A DNA stretch of 13,791 bases from Bacteroidales bacterium M5 (GCA_001689535.1 LUJP01000010.1:8296-22086), one strand, 5' to 3'; shown: positions 5,284 to 13,521, counted from the stretch's first letter. Translations and numbers: made by a program. The notes: generated from the letters alone by a model not told the origin.

Positions 5284-6309
5284 ATGAAGCGAATCGGAAA
5301 TCTATATGAGAAAATAATCTCGTTGGAGAATCTGCAACTTGCCGATGAAAAGGCAAGGCGCGGCAAGATTAATTCCTATGGTGTAAGACTTCACGACAAA
5401 AACCGTGAAGCCAACATCATCGCGCTTCACGAGCAACTGAAGAATCGGGCGTTTGTCAATTCGCCTTATTCGACATTCACAATCTACGAGCCGAAAGAGC
5501 GTTTGATATTCCGACTTCCGTATTATCCCGACCGCATTTTGCACCATGCGATTATGAATGTGTTAGAGCCTATATGGGTATCGGTATTCACGACCGACAC
5601 ATACAGTTGCATCAAAGGGCGAGGAATACATGGCGCGATGCGGAAAGTCAAGAAATCTCTACGCGACAAAGAGAATACACGCTATTGCCTGAAGATTGAT
5701 GTACGCAAGTTCTATCCGTCTATCGACCATGACGTGCTTAAACAAGTAATCCGGCGTAGAATCAAGTGCGCCGACACGCTTAAACTTTTAGACACGATAA
5801 TCGACAGTACGGATGGTGTGCCTATCGGCAACTACCTAAGTCAGTACTTCGCTAATCTTATGCTCGCTTACTTCGACCATTGGATTAAGGAGGTCAAGCG
5901 CGTTAGGTATTACTTCCGATATGCCGATGATATGGTATTTCTATCATCAAGCAAGGAAGAATTGCAAGCGTTGCTCAAAGAGATTAAAGCATATCTCGCT
6001 ACGCTCAAACTATCGCTTAAAGGCAACGAACAAGTATTTCCGATAGCGGAGAATCGAAACGACAAACACGGTCGAGGTTTGGATTTTGTCGGATTTGTCT
6101 TTTATCACAATCAGACGCTAATCCGTAAAGGCATAAAGAAGAATTTTTGCCGTGCCGCCGCTCGGTTGAACAAGCGTAACGACATATCGGCCGCCGAATA
6201 TAAACAGCGTCTTTGCAGTTGGTTCGGCTGGGCGAAAGTGTGCAACTCGAAACATTTACTCAAAACTATAATTAAACCTCAGTTTTATGAAACGTGCATT
6301 TTACGATGA
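5284..6309 (+). CDS. DGR reverse transcriptase, 341 aa
   Basis: The enzyme makes an adenine-mutagenised cDNA from the TR RNA, which then replaces the VR in the target gene. Motifs appear in the expected order. Motif A is DVRKFYPSID (residues 139-148, catalytic D139). The DGR-type motif is GVPIGNYLSQ (178-187), with IGxxxSQ in place of the QGxxxSP of group II intron RTs. The active site is FRYADDMVF (211-219, catalytic D215 and D216), and LDFVGF follows at 266-271. The N-terminal 100 residues carry the basic RT0/RT1-like region (RLPYYPDRILHHAI at 77-90). The C-terminal 70 residues are a basic thumb. Length is normal for DGR RTs, and there is no maturase or endonuclease domain, which argues against a group II intron. 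The ATG at 5284 follows the hairpin by 30 bp. The 3' end overlaps the next tail gene by 23 bp. All key residues are present, so the enzyme looks active. Confidence 0.97.
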   Translation: MKRIGNLYEKIISLENLQLADEKARRGKINSYGVRLHDKNREANIIALHEQLKNRAFVNSPYSTFTIYEPKERLIFRLPYYPDRILHHAIMNVLEPIWVSVFTTDTYSCIKGRGIHGAMRKVKKSLRDKENTRYCLKIDVRKFYPSIDHDVLKQVIRRRIKCADTLKLLDTIIDSTDGVPIGNYLSQYFANLMLAYFDHWIKEVKRVRYYFRYADDMVFLSSSKEELQALLKEIKAYLATLKLSLKGNEQVFPIAENRNDKHGRGLDFVGFVFYHNQTLIRKGIKKNFCRAAARLNKRNDISAAEYKQRLCSWFGWAKVCNSKHLLKTIIKPQFYETCILR

Positions 6310-6703
6310 AATGCCTTCAACCTTGGAGGCTGTCGGCAACGGAAGTTATCTCTACCGTTGGGACATTCAAGAAGAAGAAAAGACCGTCACCGAACATTCG
6401 ACCTCTGACGGCGAAACAGTCACAGCACAAGAGAGCAGCAAACAATACTCGTGCTTTGAAGTCACGATATGGTCGCCGGTGTCAAGCAACAAGATTCTTG
6501 AAGCCGTCATCGCCGCTATGTGGCCTAATAACCGTGAGCAGAAACTAATCAACGACTACAACGCCGCCACGCTCGGATGCTTCGGCACAAAATCCGGCGA
6601 GAAAGCACAGTCAGCTATCAACGCCTATAAAGCATTCCTCACCGAGCGAGATGCTATCAAGGCACAAGTTGACGCGGACTGTGAATCATTAAACATCGAC
6701 TAA
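6287..6703 (+). CDS. hypothetical tail-region protein, 138 aa
   Basis: I do not recognise a named family. The N-terminal half is beta-rich with an acidic, threonine-rich loop (GSYLYRWDIQEEEKTVTEHS). The middle has QYSCFEVTIWSPVSSNKILE, and the C-terminal half is helical (EQKLINDYNAATLG, INAYKAFLTERDAIKAQVDA). There is no signal peptide or membrane helix. The ATG at 6287 lies inside the last 23 bp of the RT gene, so the two are probably coupled; an in-frame ATG at 6311, just after the RT stop, is an alternative start. It is followed by a 12-bp gap and the large tail-tip gene. It does not resemble Avd despite lying next to the RT. It could be an assembly or connector protein for the large fibre, but that is inference from position. 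Confidence 0.75.
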   Translation: MKRAFYDEMPSTLEAVGNGSYLYRWDIQEEEKTVTEHSTSDGETVTAQESSKQYSCFEVTIWSPVSSNKILEAVIAAMWPNNREQKLINDYNAATLGCFGTKSGEKAQSAINAYKAFLTERDAIKAQVDADCESLNID

Positions 6704-6715
6704 AAACTCAATCGT

Positions 6716-9700
6716 ATGGTAACGCTGCATTTCAATGACAAGACGCTCAAAATCCATGAGGACGATAGTTCTTACCGCTATCGCGCCCTCATGGAGAAGC
6801 CGACATTAACGCTGAAATTCTCTATGCCGGAATTTATCGAAATCCCGGTTGGCGCGTGGTGTGAGTATCAAGGCGAGATATACACACTCAACAAGCCGGA
6901 GAATTTCAAGAAGCAAGGCTCTCGTAGGCTCGAATACACGCTCACACTCGGCGACCCCTCCGAATTGCTCGGCGAATACAAAGTGCGAAACAATGTTGAC
7001 CGCCGTTTGAAGTGGTCTATGTGTGCCAAGCCTCGCGAGTTTGTTCAGATAATAGTTGAAAATCTCAATCAACGCGCCGGTGGCGGTTGGAGTGTCGGAG
7101 AGTGCATTGATGCAACAGAAAAAACGATTGAGTTTAATCACACATACTGCGATGCAGCGTTGCAGAGTGTGTCGGAAGTGTTCAATACAGAGTGGGAAAT
7201 AATAGGTAAGGTGTTTCACCTCCGTAAAGTAGAATACTTCAAAGATGACCCCCTGCCGCTCGGCTATGGAAAAGGCAACGGATTCAAACCGGGTGTCGGA
7301 CGCTCTACCGAGAGCGGACAAAAGCCGGTCAAGCGTCTTTACGTTCAAGGTGGCTCGCGAAATATAGACCGCTCCAAGTATGGTGCGCCCGACTTGTTGT
7401 TACCCAAAAGTCAGACGCTCGAATACGAGGGGCGCGTCTATAAAGCAGACGATGACGGCTACTTCATAGAGCGATACGACAAAATATCTTCAGCTCGAAA
7501 AGAAGACAGCCTCGATTGTTCGGAAATATACCCCTCGCGTGTCGGCGAGGTGACTTCAGTCGTGACAGTAGATGCCGCGAAAAATTGGTATGACTTCGTG
7601 GATAACACGATTCCGGCAAATCTCAATTTCAACGACTATCTTATTGAGGGCGAAACGGCAACAATCGTCTTTCAGAGCGGAATGCTTGCCGGTGACGATA
7701 AGCAGTTTGAATTTAAGTACGACCACGAGAAGCGGCGTTTTGAAATCAAGCCGCAGGAGATTGACGGCGTGACGATGCCGAATGCGTCTTATAAGCCGCA
7801 AGCCGGTGACAGGTACGCCGTGTTCGGAATCATGCTGCCTAATGAATATATCCGCAACGATGCCGACAAATCCGGCGCATCATGGGATATGTTCCGCGAA
7901 GCAGCGCGATACTTGTATGAGAATGAAAACCCGAAATTCACCTTTAGCGGAGAGCTTCAATCGCTCTACACAAAGAAGAATTGGCTACGCATCGGCTGTC
8001 GCCTAAAAATCGGTAGCTACATTCTCTTTACTGACGAACAATTCGCGCCGGACGGTGTGCCTATACGAATCGTAGGCATTAAAGAAAACCTATCATCTCC
8101 GTATGCGCCTATCATCACTATCTCGAATGAATCTCACGGCACAAACATCACCTCAAAGCTGAATGAAATCAGCCAAAACGAAGTGAAAATTGAAGAATCG
8201 CACAATGACGCGATACGCTTCACAAAACGCCGTTTCCGCGATGCTACGGAAACAATGTCAATGCTTGAAGATGCCTTACTCGACAACTTCACGAACTCTA
8301 TAAACCCGATAGCGGTACGGACAATGCAGATGCTTGTCGGTGACGAAAGTTTGCAGTTCCGATTCATTCAGAGCCGAACATCGCAAACATCGGTCAACCT
8401 CAACATCACATACAACTATGAAACGAAGCGACTCAACTGCCCTCACGGATTCTTACAACACCTGACGCTCGGCATTAACACGCTCGCGCCCTCACATAAG
8501 CCTAACGAATATCTCGTTTGGGAGATGAATGCTTATCAGTCGCCGCAGCTTACTGACGGTGCGAAGCTGTATTACCTGTATGCAAGAGTGCATCGCACAA
8601 ATACCGCGCTCGTAGGCTCGTTCCTATTGTCGCCTACTGCTATCGGAATGAAGCAAGAAGCGAATTATTATCATTTGCTCGTTGGTGTCTTAAACAGCGA
8701 GTATGACGGTGAACGCAGCTTTGCGACACTCTACGGATTCACGGAGATTCTGCCCGGTCGCGTCACAACTGATAAGGTTGTTTCAGCAGACGGCAACAGT
8801 TTCTTTGATATGCTCGCCAACGCATTCAAGCTCGGCAACAAGCTCCGTTTCAATATTGACGGAGATAACAAACTTGTGCTTAACGGTACTATGGTGCAAA
8901 GCGAGAGCGGCGATGAATTTCCGGTGCCTTGCTATCGCGGCGTTTGGAATGCGAGAACGACATACTACAAAGGTGACCTTGTTTCATACAATGACGGCAA
9001 AGGCACTTCAATGTATATTTGCATCGCTCCGTCGTATTGTACCGGGCGAACTCCAGGCGGTGACGGTAATGCGTATTGGTCGTTATACGCATCTCAAGGC
9101 ACAAACGGCGATTGGAGCAAGCTAATATATCGCTACTCTATCGACAAACCGGCAACGCCGGTTGGCAATTCGCCTGCCGGTTGGAGCGACACGCCCGATA
9201 AAGATATTATCCAATTCTCCCACGGCTCGACATTCGCGGTTAAAAACGGCTTCCGTGTATCTCCAGCAATAACTGACGGCAATCTCACAAAGAACCGAAT
9301 CAGTTTCACAACCTGGACAGCGAATCAGACAGTAGCAATCGAGCTTGTTGTTTCATCAGAAGAAAACTACGACTTCGGCATTCTCGGTTTACTTGACAAT
9401 GCCGAAATGACACGCACGACAAACTATGCAGCGAGAATCAGCGGTCAGACCTCACAAATCTTCTATGTCAACGTGCCGACTCCGGGTAGTCACTTTGTAG
9501 AAGTCGGATATGCGAAAGATTCCTCAACATCAAAGTATGATGATTGTGTTAAATATCGAATAATCACAGTTGAAAATTGTTGGGTGTCGGTAGGTCGTTT
9601 CAACGGAATGTCGGATGATGTCGGTGTGTGGAGTGTGCCAGTGCCGTTCTCAATCGACACGACCGATACGGAGCGTATATATTTGTTGTCAGATACTGAC

Positions 9701-11347
9701 ACAGTACCGAACACTCCCTACAGCGACCAACACACAGATGACTATGTGCCTACACGAACAACTGAAACGTATAATGCCAATCAAACATACAATTCCGGCG
9801 ATATTGTACTTGGTAGCAACAATCGCCCATACAGATGCAAGACCAACAATTTGACCGGCATTGCGCCGGTAACTCAAATAAACGGATTATGGATGCCGAA
9901 TTTTACTCATTGGGAAGTCGTAAATGATTGGACTGACAATCCGAGCGGCGTTACATATTCGCGTCAGTACGAGTTTGAATCAGTACGCTACAAGCGTGAC
10001 GGAGTGTGGGGCGCATTCTCAACACCTACGCTTTGGTTACGATACGCACTCAACGGCGACTTCACCGAATACAGATATGCCGTGAATGGCTCAAAAACAG
10101 TCGCTCCGGCTCTTTCCAAAAACACTCGCAATCCGAGCGGTTGGGGCGTAGAGCAACCGACACTCGACACGCTGCAATATATGTGGCGCACATACGCCAA
10201 AATATCCGGCGAAACAAACGAATTGTTATCCGAATGGGCTACGCCGGTACGAGTTACGCCTTATGACGGCGTTGACGGCAAGCCGGGAAAAGACGGCAAA
10301 AGTCCTGTATTGGTTTTCTGCGGAAAATATGACAGCAAGAAGACATACTACGGCAACGAGCATCGTTTGGACGCGGTGAAGTATGGCGATACATTCTACA
10401 TCGCCCGAATTGATGCTGGCACGTTCTACGATGTCGCGCCGGATAATACATCTAAATGGAACTCGTTTGGAGCGTCTTTTGAAAGCATCGCAACTAATCT
10501 ACTTTTGGCAGAGGGTGCAAATATCGGCGATTGGTTTATTAAAGCCGGTCAGATAGTTTCAACTCTTGACGACACAAGCAATAACCGAATCCTCATGCAA
10601 GTCGGTAGATATAGCGGCAATACATTCATCTACGAGCCTAAAATCATTCTCGAATGCTCATCTTCGAGCGGCGATTATATGATGCCTGGAGAATCGAGCC
10701 GAGGGGCAATTATCACGTTAGACGCTACACGCGGAACTGTGGAAGCTCGCTCTAAAACCGATTATGATGTTAGCTATATGTCGCCATCAGGCATATTCGC
10801 AAACCGTGCCGGTACTGAAGCGATGTCGGCTACAACCGGGCGAACATTCCGTGCGTCACTTGTCGGACTTGGTCGTGCAAATGTAAACAAAAGTGAATGG
10901 TCGTTAGATAAGTTAGGAACGCTCGTAATGGGTGTTTACGGAAGCTCGTACAATAGCGGTAACGCAATGGCAGTCGGAGGATTCTTTGACAAGCTGTATG
11001 CACACGGACTTATACTGCATCGTATGGCTATAAGTGGGGAAAATGTGACTAAATATTTGAACTACAATGATACTATGGTAGTCGGTTATACATCCGATGC
11101 CGCAACGGTGTATCTTCCGGCAAACCCATACGAGGGTCAAGTTATATTTGTAAAACAATGGTGGTCGGGATATATGCGATTCAGACCGCGAACCGGGCAT
11201 TGTATATACGATGACCATACCGAAAACGAATATTACGATTTTGGCGAAGGGTATGCCGGTATGTTCGTCTTCTCTATCGGATATGTAACTTCAGGGAATA
11301 CAACTACAAAAAAAGAAGCGTGGCTTGTATCACGTTGGAAATACTAA
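6716..11347 (+). CDS. large tail-tip / tail fibre protein with several carbohydrate-binding-like modules, 1543 aa
   Basis: The gene is a third of the window and almost certainly encodes a virion tail-tip or fibre protein. Residues 1-260 look like a tail-hub domain (ALMEKPTLTLKFSMPEFIEI; YTLTLGDPSELLGEYKVR). A central stretch, 480-735, is mixed. Small aromatic modules resembling CBM5/12 chitin-binding domains follow. Module 1 is at 739-790 (W744, Y750-Y751, G753-D754, Y767, W788). Module 2 is at 1016-1068 (Y1019, Y1025, G1028-D1029, Y1039, W1059, W1066). A third, more divergent one is at about 1197-1250 (GKYDSKKTYYG, then YGDTFYIA). A short collagen-like stretch, GVDGKPGKDGKSP at about 1185-1197, precedes the third. 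The C-terminal 350 residues include a fibre-like region (SIATNLLLAEGANIGDWFIK) and a terminal beta-rich domain ending WLVSRWKY. The product probably both closes the tail tip and binds host glycans. The start ATG is 12 bp after the previous stop. No peptidase motif was recognised by eye. Confidence 0.88.
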   Translation: MVTLHFNDKTLKIHEDDSSYRYRALMEKPTLTLKFSMPEFIEIPVGAWCEYQGEIYTLNKPENFKKQGSRRLEYTLTLGDPSELLGEYKVRNNVDRRLKWSMCAKPREFVQIIVENLNQRAGGGWSVGECIDATEKTIEFNHTYCDAALQSVSEVFNTEWEIIGKVFHLRKVEYFKDDPLPLGYGKGNGFKPGVGRSTESGQKPVKRLYVQGGSRNIDRSKYGAPDLLLPKSQTLEYEGRVYKADDDGYFIERYDKISSARKEDSLDCSEIYPSRVGEVTSVVTVDAAKNWYDFVDNTIPANLNFNDYLIEGETATIVFQSGMLAGDDKQFEFKYDHEKRRFEIKPQEIDGVTMPNASYKPQAGDRYAVFGIMLPNEYIRNDADKSGASWDMFREAARYLYENENPKFTFSGELQSLYTKKNWLRIGCRLKIGSYILFTDEQFAPDGVPIRIVGIKENLSSPYAPIITISNESHGTNITSKLNEISQNEVKIEESHNDAIRFTKRRFRDATETMSMLEDALLDNFTNSINPIAVRTMQMLVGDESLQFRFIQSRTSQTSVNLNITYNYETKRLNCPHGFLQHLTLGINTLAPSHKPNEYLVWEMNAYQSPQLTDGAKLYYLYARVHRTNTALVGSFLLSPTAIGMKQEANYYHLLVGVLNSEYDGERSFATLYGFTEILPGRVTTDKVVSADGNSFFDMLANAFKLGNKLRFNIDGDNKLVLNGTMVQSESGDEFPVPCYRGVWNARTTYYKGDLVSYNDGKGTSMYICIAPSYCTGRTPGGDGNAYWSLYASQGTNGDWSKLIYRYSIDKPATPVGNSPAGWSDTPDKDIIQFSHGSTFAVKNGFRVSPAITDGNLTKNRISFTTWTANQTVAIELVVSSEENYDFGILGLLDNAEMTRTTNYAARISGQTSQIFYVNVPTPGSHFVEVGYAKDSSTSKYDDCVKYRIITVENCWVSVGRFNGMSDDVGVWSVPVPFSIDTTDTERIYLLSDTDTVPNTPYSDQHTDDYVPTRTTETYNANQTYNSGDIVLGSNNRPYRCKTNNLTGIAPVTQINGLWMPNFTHWEVVNDWTDNPSGVTYSRQYEFESVRYKRDGVWGAFSTPTLWLRYALNGDFTEYRYAVNGSKTVAPALSKNTRNPSGWGVEQPTLDTLQYMWRTYAKISGETNELLSEWATPVRVTPYDGVDGKPGKDGKSPVLVFCGKYDSKKTYYGNEHRLDAVKYGDTFYIARIDAGTFYDVAPDNTSKWNSFGASFESIATNLLLAEGANIGDWFIKAGQIVSTLDDTSNNRILMQVGRYSGNTFIYEPKIILECSSSSGDYMMPGESSRGAIITLDATRGTVEARSKTDYDVSYMSPSGIFANRAGTEAMSATTGRTFRASLVGLGRANVNKSEWSLDKLGTLVMGVYGSSYNSGNAMAVGGFFDKLYAHGLILHRMAISGENVTKYLNYNDTMVVGYTSDAATVYLPANPYEGQVIFVKQWWSGYMRFRPRTGHCIYDDHTENEYYDFGEGYAGMFVFSIGYVTSGNTTTKKEAWLVSRWKY

Positions 11348-11352
11348 TCATT

Positions 11353-11811
11353 ATGACTGAATACGGATACATCGAAGACGGCTATCTGAGAGCCATAGAA
11401 ATCAAACCGACAATATATAACCGCAAACGAGAAGACGGCACAGTGGAAGCCGTTGAAGTTTCGGTTGAAGAACAAATCGCAGAACTGCCCGAATCGTGGA
11501 AGCCGGTTGAGCTGATAGACGAATCTCAAATGATTTCAGATGATGAAAACTACATCATCGTAGCTATACCTTACGATGCCGGGGACTGCATCAAGTTTCG
11601 CTATGAACGTAAGTTTGACCGACAGCGAATCAAAGCTGAAATAGCGGCGTTAAAAGACTCGCTCGCATCAACTGACTATCGCGTGACTAAGTGTTATGAA
11701 GCATCGTTGCTCGGCAACACTCTTCCTTACGACATAGTGCAGTTGCACTCTGAACGACAGCAAACACGCGACAAAATCAACGAACTTGAAGCATTATTGC
11801 CGGAAGAATAA
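11353..11811 (+). CDS. small tail-associated protein, possible fibre assembly chaperone, 152 aa
   Basis: The frame can be extended back to a GTG at 11320 inside the upstream gene, but the ATG at 11353, 5 bp after the upstream stop, is the better start. Residues 1-75 are acidic and beta-rich (TEYGYIEDGYLRAIEIKPTI; NYIIVAIPYDAGDCIKFRYE). Residues 85-152 are helical with a pattern common at the ends of small phage tail proteins (TDYRVTKCYEASLLG, LPYDIVQLHSERQQTRDKIN, ELEALL). There is no membrane segment. Its place directly after the large fibre gene is where fibre-assembly chaperones are usually found, and this is the main basis for the suggestion. It is the last gene of the tail operon; an AT-rich gap with a promoter-like element follows. 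Confidence 0.8.
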   Translation: MTEYGYIEDGYLRAIEIKPTIYNRKREDGTVEAVEVSVEEQIAELPESWKPVELIDESQMISDDENYIIVAIPYDAGDCIKFRYERKFDRQRIKAEIAALKDSLASTDYRVTKCYEASLLGNTLPYDIVQLHSERQQTRDKINELEALLPEE

Positions 11812-11853
11812 AATTTTTTGGCTCATTGTAGTATCTATTAGGTATTATTTCCC

Positions 11854-11861
11854 TATCTTTG
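11854..11861 (+). promoter_or_regulatory. Bacteroidota-type -7 promoter element for the lysis genes
   Basis: TATCTTTG matches the Bacteroidota -7 consensus TAnnTTTG and lies in the only gap (11812-11887, 76 bp, AT-rich) between the tail genes and the lysis genes. The best upstream TTG (11826-11828) is 25 bp away rather than the usual 19-21, so the -33 element is weak. Transcription would begin near 11868, about 20 bp before the holin ATG. Separate late expression of lysis genes would make sense. Confidence 0.6.
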
Positions 11862-11887
11862 CGTTATAATCGACTTTATCACAATCA

Positions 11888-12346
11888 ATGGAACATCAGT
11901 CTTTACACGAAGCCACGCAAGCGTTGCTCTCATCGCTCTTTAGTGACTTCTATATATCAATGCAATGGTGGATAGGCTTCGCAATAGCTCTCATATTCGC
12001 AGACCTCCGTTTCGGCATTATGGCTGCAAAAAAACGAGGTGAAAAAATACGAGGCTCGCGTATGCGCCGCCGCACGATGAATAAGATACTTGACTACGGA
12101 TGTTGGCTTTTCGTGGCTTACACTTGCCGTCATTCCGTTGGAGTTGTTTTTGGTGTCCCGGTCGTTTCGGTAGCGTGTATTCTATATGTTTATCTCAACG
12201 AGCTTTCAAGCGCAGGTAATAACTACGCTGAATATAAAGGACTGCCTTGGCGCATAAACTTCCGGAAGTTACTATCCGGGCGGCACGACTTGGAAAAAGC
12301 ATTAGAAGAAGTTGAACCTAAAAAAGATAACAATGGCGAAGATTGA
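11888..12346 (+). CDS. phage holin, 152 aa
   Basis: The protein is a small integral membrane protein with hydrophobic segments at about residues 24-47 (QWWIGFAIALIFADL core) and about 84-104 (VGVVFGVPVVSVACILYVYL). A shorter one lies at 68-80 (LDYGCWLFVAYT). A very basic loop sits between them (KKRGEKIRGSRMRRRTMNK, residues 48-66). The ELSSAGNNYAEYKGLP stretch after the last helix fits the E-x-x-S-x-x-x-N motif of the phage holin 4 family. The C-terminus is charged (EKALEEVEPKKDNNGED). Holins open the inner membrane so that the endolysin reaches the cell wall. The gene is the first in the lysis cassette and its end overlaps the start of the muramidase gene by 14 bp. Topology was judged by eye, and family membership is inferred from motif and neighbours. 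Confidence 0.85.
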   Translation: MEHQSLHEATQALLSSLFSDFYISMQWWIGFAIALIFADLRFGIMAAKKRGEKIRGSRMRRRTMNKILDYGCWLFVAYTCRHSVGVVFGVPVVSVACILYVYLNELSSAGNNYAEYKGLPWRINFRKLLSGRHDLEKALEEVEPKKDNNGED

Positions 12347-12926
12347 AGAACTCATACCCTTTGTGCTATATTTTGAAGTCGGTTTGAGCCGCGCACATTT
12401 GGGGCTTCCGCTTGATGCAATGTTTCAACAAGCGAAGAAAACCGGCTTTGCTAACGACCCGGACGATAGCGGCGGCGCGACAATGTGCGGTGTGACAATC
12501 GGAACATTTGCGGCTTATCGCAAGTCACAAGGTCATAAGACAACAACAGTAGCCGACCTCAAAAACATCACTTATCAAGACTGGAGAGCGATAATGAAAA
12601 AGCTCTTTTGGGATAAGTGGCAAGCTGACACTATCGAGAATCAAGCTATCGCAAACATACTCGTTGATTGGGTATGGGCGAGCGGCAATAACGGCATCAA
12701 AATTCCGCAACGCATTCTCGGCGTTACTGCCGATGGTATTGTGGGTGCAAAGACACTCGCCGCGCTCAAATCAGCAGAGCCGCGTAAACTATTCGAGCAG
12801 ATACACGCCGCAAGGCTGAAATTTGTCGATGACATTGTAGCTCGTAAGCCATCGCAAAAGAAATTCATTCGCGGTTGGAAACGCCGCATCAACGCAATCA
12901 CTTTTAACGGACTGAAATATGATTAA
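12333..12926 (+). CDS. endolysin: GH108-type N-acetylmuramidase with a C-terminal peptidoglycan-binding region, 197 aa
   Basis: The enzyme should cleave the glycan backbone of peptidoglycan during lysis. The N-terminal half holds the GH108 signature: a glutamate in FVLYFEVG (E15, the likely catalytic acid), then NDPDDSGGATMCGVTIGTFAAY (residues 41-62, given here in segments NDPDDSGGAT and MCGVTIGTF). The C-terminal half resembles the small PG-binding-3 domain (VDWVWASGNNGIKIPQRILG, then VTADGIVGAKTLAAL). About 24 residues separate the EVG and NDP motifs, more than in classic GH108 members, where EGG and the NDP motif are almost adjacent. No signal peptide is present, so export depends on the holin. 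A TTG at 12312 would add seven residues, but the ATG at 12333 is the more likely start. The end overlaps the next gene by 8 bp. Confidence 0.88.
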   Translation: MAKIEELIPFVLYFEVGLSRAHLGLPLDAMFQQAKKTGFANDPDDSGGATMCGVTIGTFAAYRKSQGHKTTTVADLKNITYQDWRAIMKKLFWDKWQADTIENQAIANILVDWVWASGNNGIKIPQRILGVTADGIVGAKTLAALKSAEPRKLFEQIHAARLKFVDDIVARKPSQKKFIRGWKRRINAITFNGLKYD

Positions 12927-13521
12927 GAACCGAATTTTGCCGTTCTTGCTCGCTATGCTCATCGCAGCACTCTCGGAATCGTGCGGAACAACTCGGAAAA
13001 CCGCTCAAATCTCGACCGAGCAGCACATCACATCATCACAGCACGAAGACCGTCACAGCGAGAATCAGAACAAAGAAGCCGTCAATCTCTCGCAGAATAT
13101 CAACGAGATTACCAATGCCGTTATTGAGTTTACGAAAGTTGAATTTAATGACGGCACAAGCGAAACCGACACAACGCAGACTTCCGGCGATACTCCGATG
13201 CCTAAACCCAAGAATCGAGAGAGCAAGAAACCTCCCAATAGTCACAGCGGCATAAAATCAATCACGACCGGGCGAATCGACTTCAATAACAATCGAACCA
13301 AAAAAACCGATGCCGACATAACGACTGAAGATAAATCACAGTCCGATGAAAGCATAGATGCCAAACGTGACGAAGACAACGCCACCGATACGGAATCTGA
13401 AGAAAAGCCAATACGCGGATTCATCTACTATGTAAGCACTATTACCGGCGCAATAGCCGCGTTTATCACATTGTGTTTCATTATTCGTAGGTTACGCCGC
13501 CGTCTATCTCATAAAGATTAA
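12919..13521 (+). CDS. candidate unimolecular spanin (lipoprotein with a C-terminal membrane anchor), 200 aa
   Basis: Residues 1-22 look like a lipoprotein signal: basic start (MIKNR), a hydrophobic core (ILPFLLAMLIAAL) and a Cys at 22 (SESC). The lipobox is relaxed, since position -3 is Ser rather than Leu. Residues about 25-160 are hydrophilic and low in complexity, rich in T, E, D, K and N. Residues 167-189 form one hydrophobic helix (GFIYYVSTITGAIAAFITLC), followed by a very basic tail (RRLRRRLSHKD) that suits a cytoplasmic C-terminus. A protein lipid-anchored to the outer membrane at one end and embedded in the inner membrane at the other is the layout of a u-spanin (phage T1 gp11 type), which joins the two membranes in the last step of lysis. 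It is the third gene after the holin and endolysin, where spanins sit. No Rz/Rz1 pair is visible. Function is inferred from topology and context. Confidence 0.75.
   Translation: MIKNRILPFLLAMLIAALSESCGTTRKTAQISTEQHITSSQHEDRHSENQNKEAVNLSQNINEITNAVIEFTKVEFNDGTSETDTTQTSGDTPMPKPKNRESKKPPNSHSGIKSITTGRIDFNNNRTKKTDADITTEDKSQSDESIDAKRDEDNATDTESEEKPIRGFIYYVSTITGAIAAFITLCFIIRRLRRRLSHKD

Noticed and set aside
5016..5309. Open frame of 97 codons across the TR and spacer
   Set aside because: It starts at a TTG, is read straight through the TR, is Arg/Met-rich in a way that follows from the AAT/GCG repeats, and overlaps the RT start. The region is better explained as template RNA.
5284..6309. RT as part of a group II intron or retron
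   Set aside because: It lacks a maturase or endonuclease domain and intron RNA features, has the DGR-type IGNYLSQ motif, and sits beside an unambiguous TR/VR pair.
6287..6703. 138-residue protein after the RT as Avd
   Set aside because: It is beta-rich in its first half with an acidic loop, unlike the basic helical bundle of Avd. Its tight link to the following tail gene favours a tail role.
6806..7348. 180-codon minus-strand open frame
   Set aside because: It lies fully inside the 1543-codon gene on the other strand, with no recognisable motif and no start context of its own.
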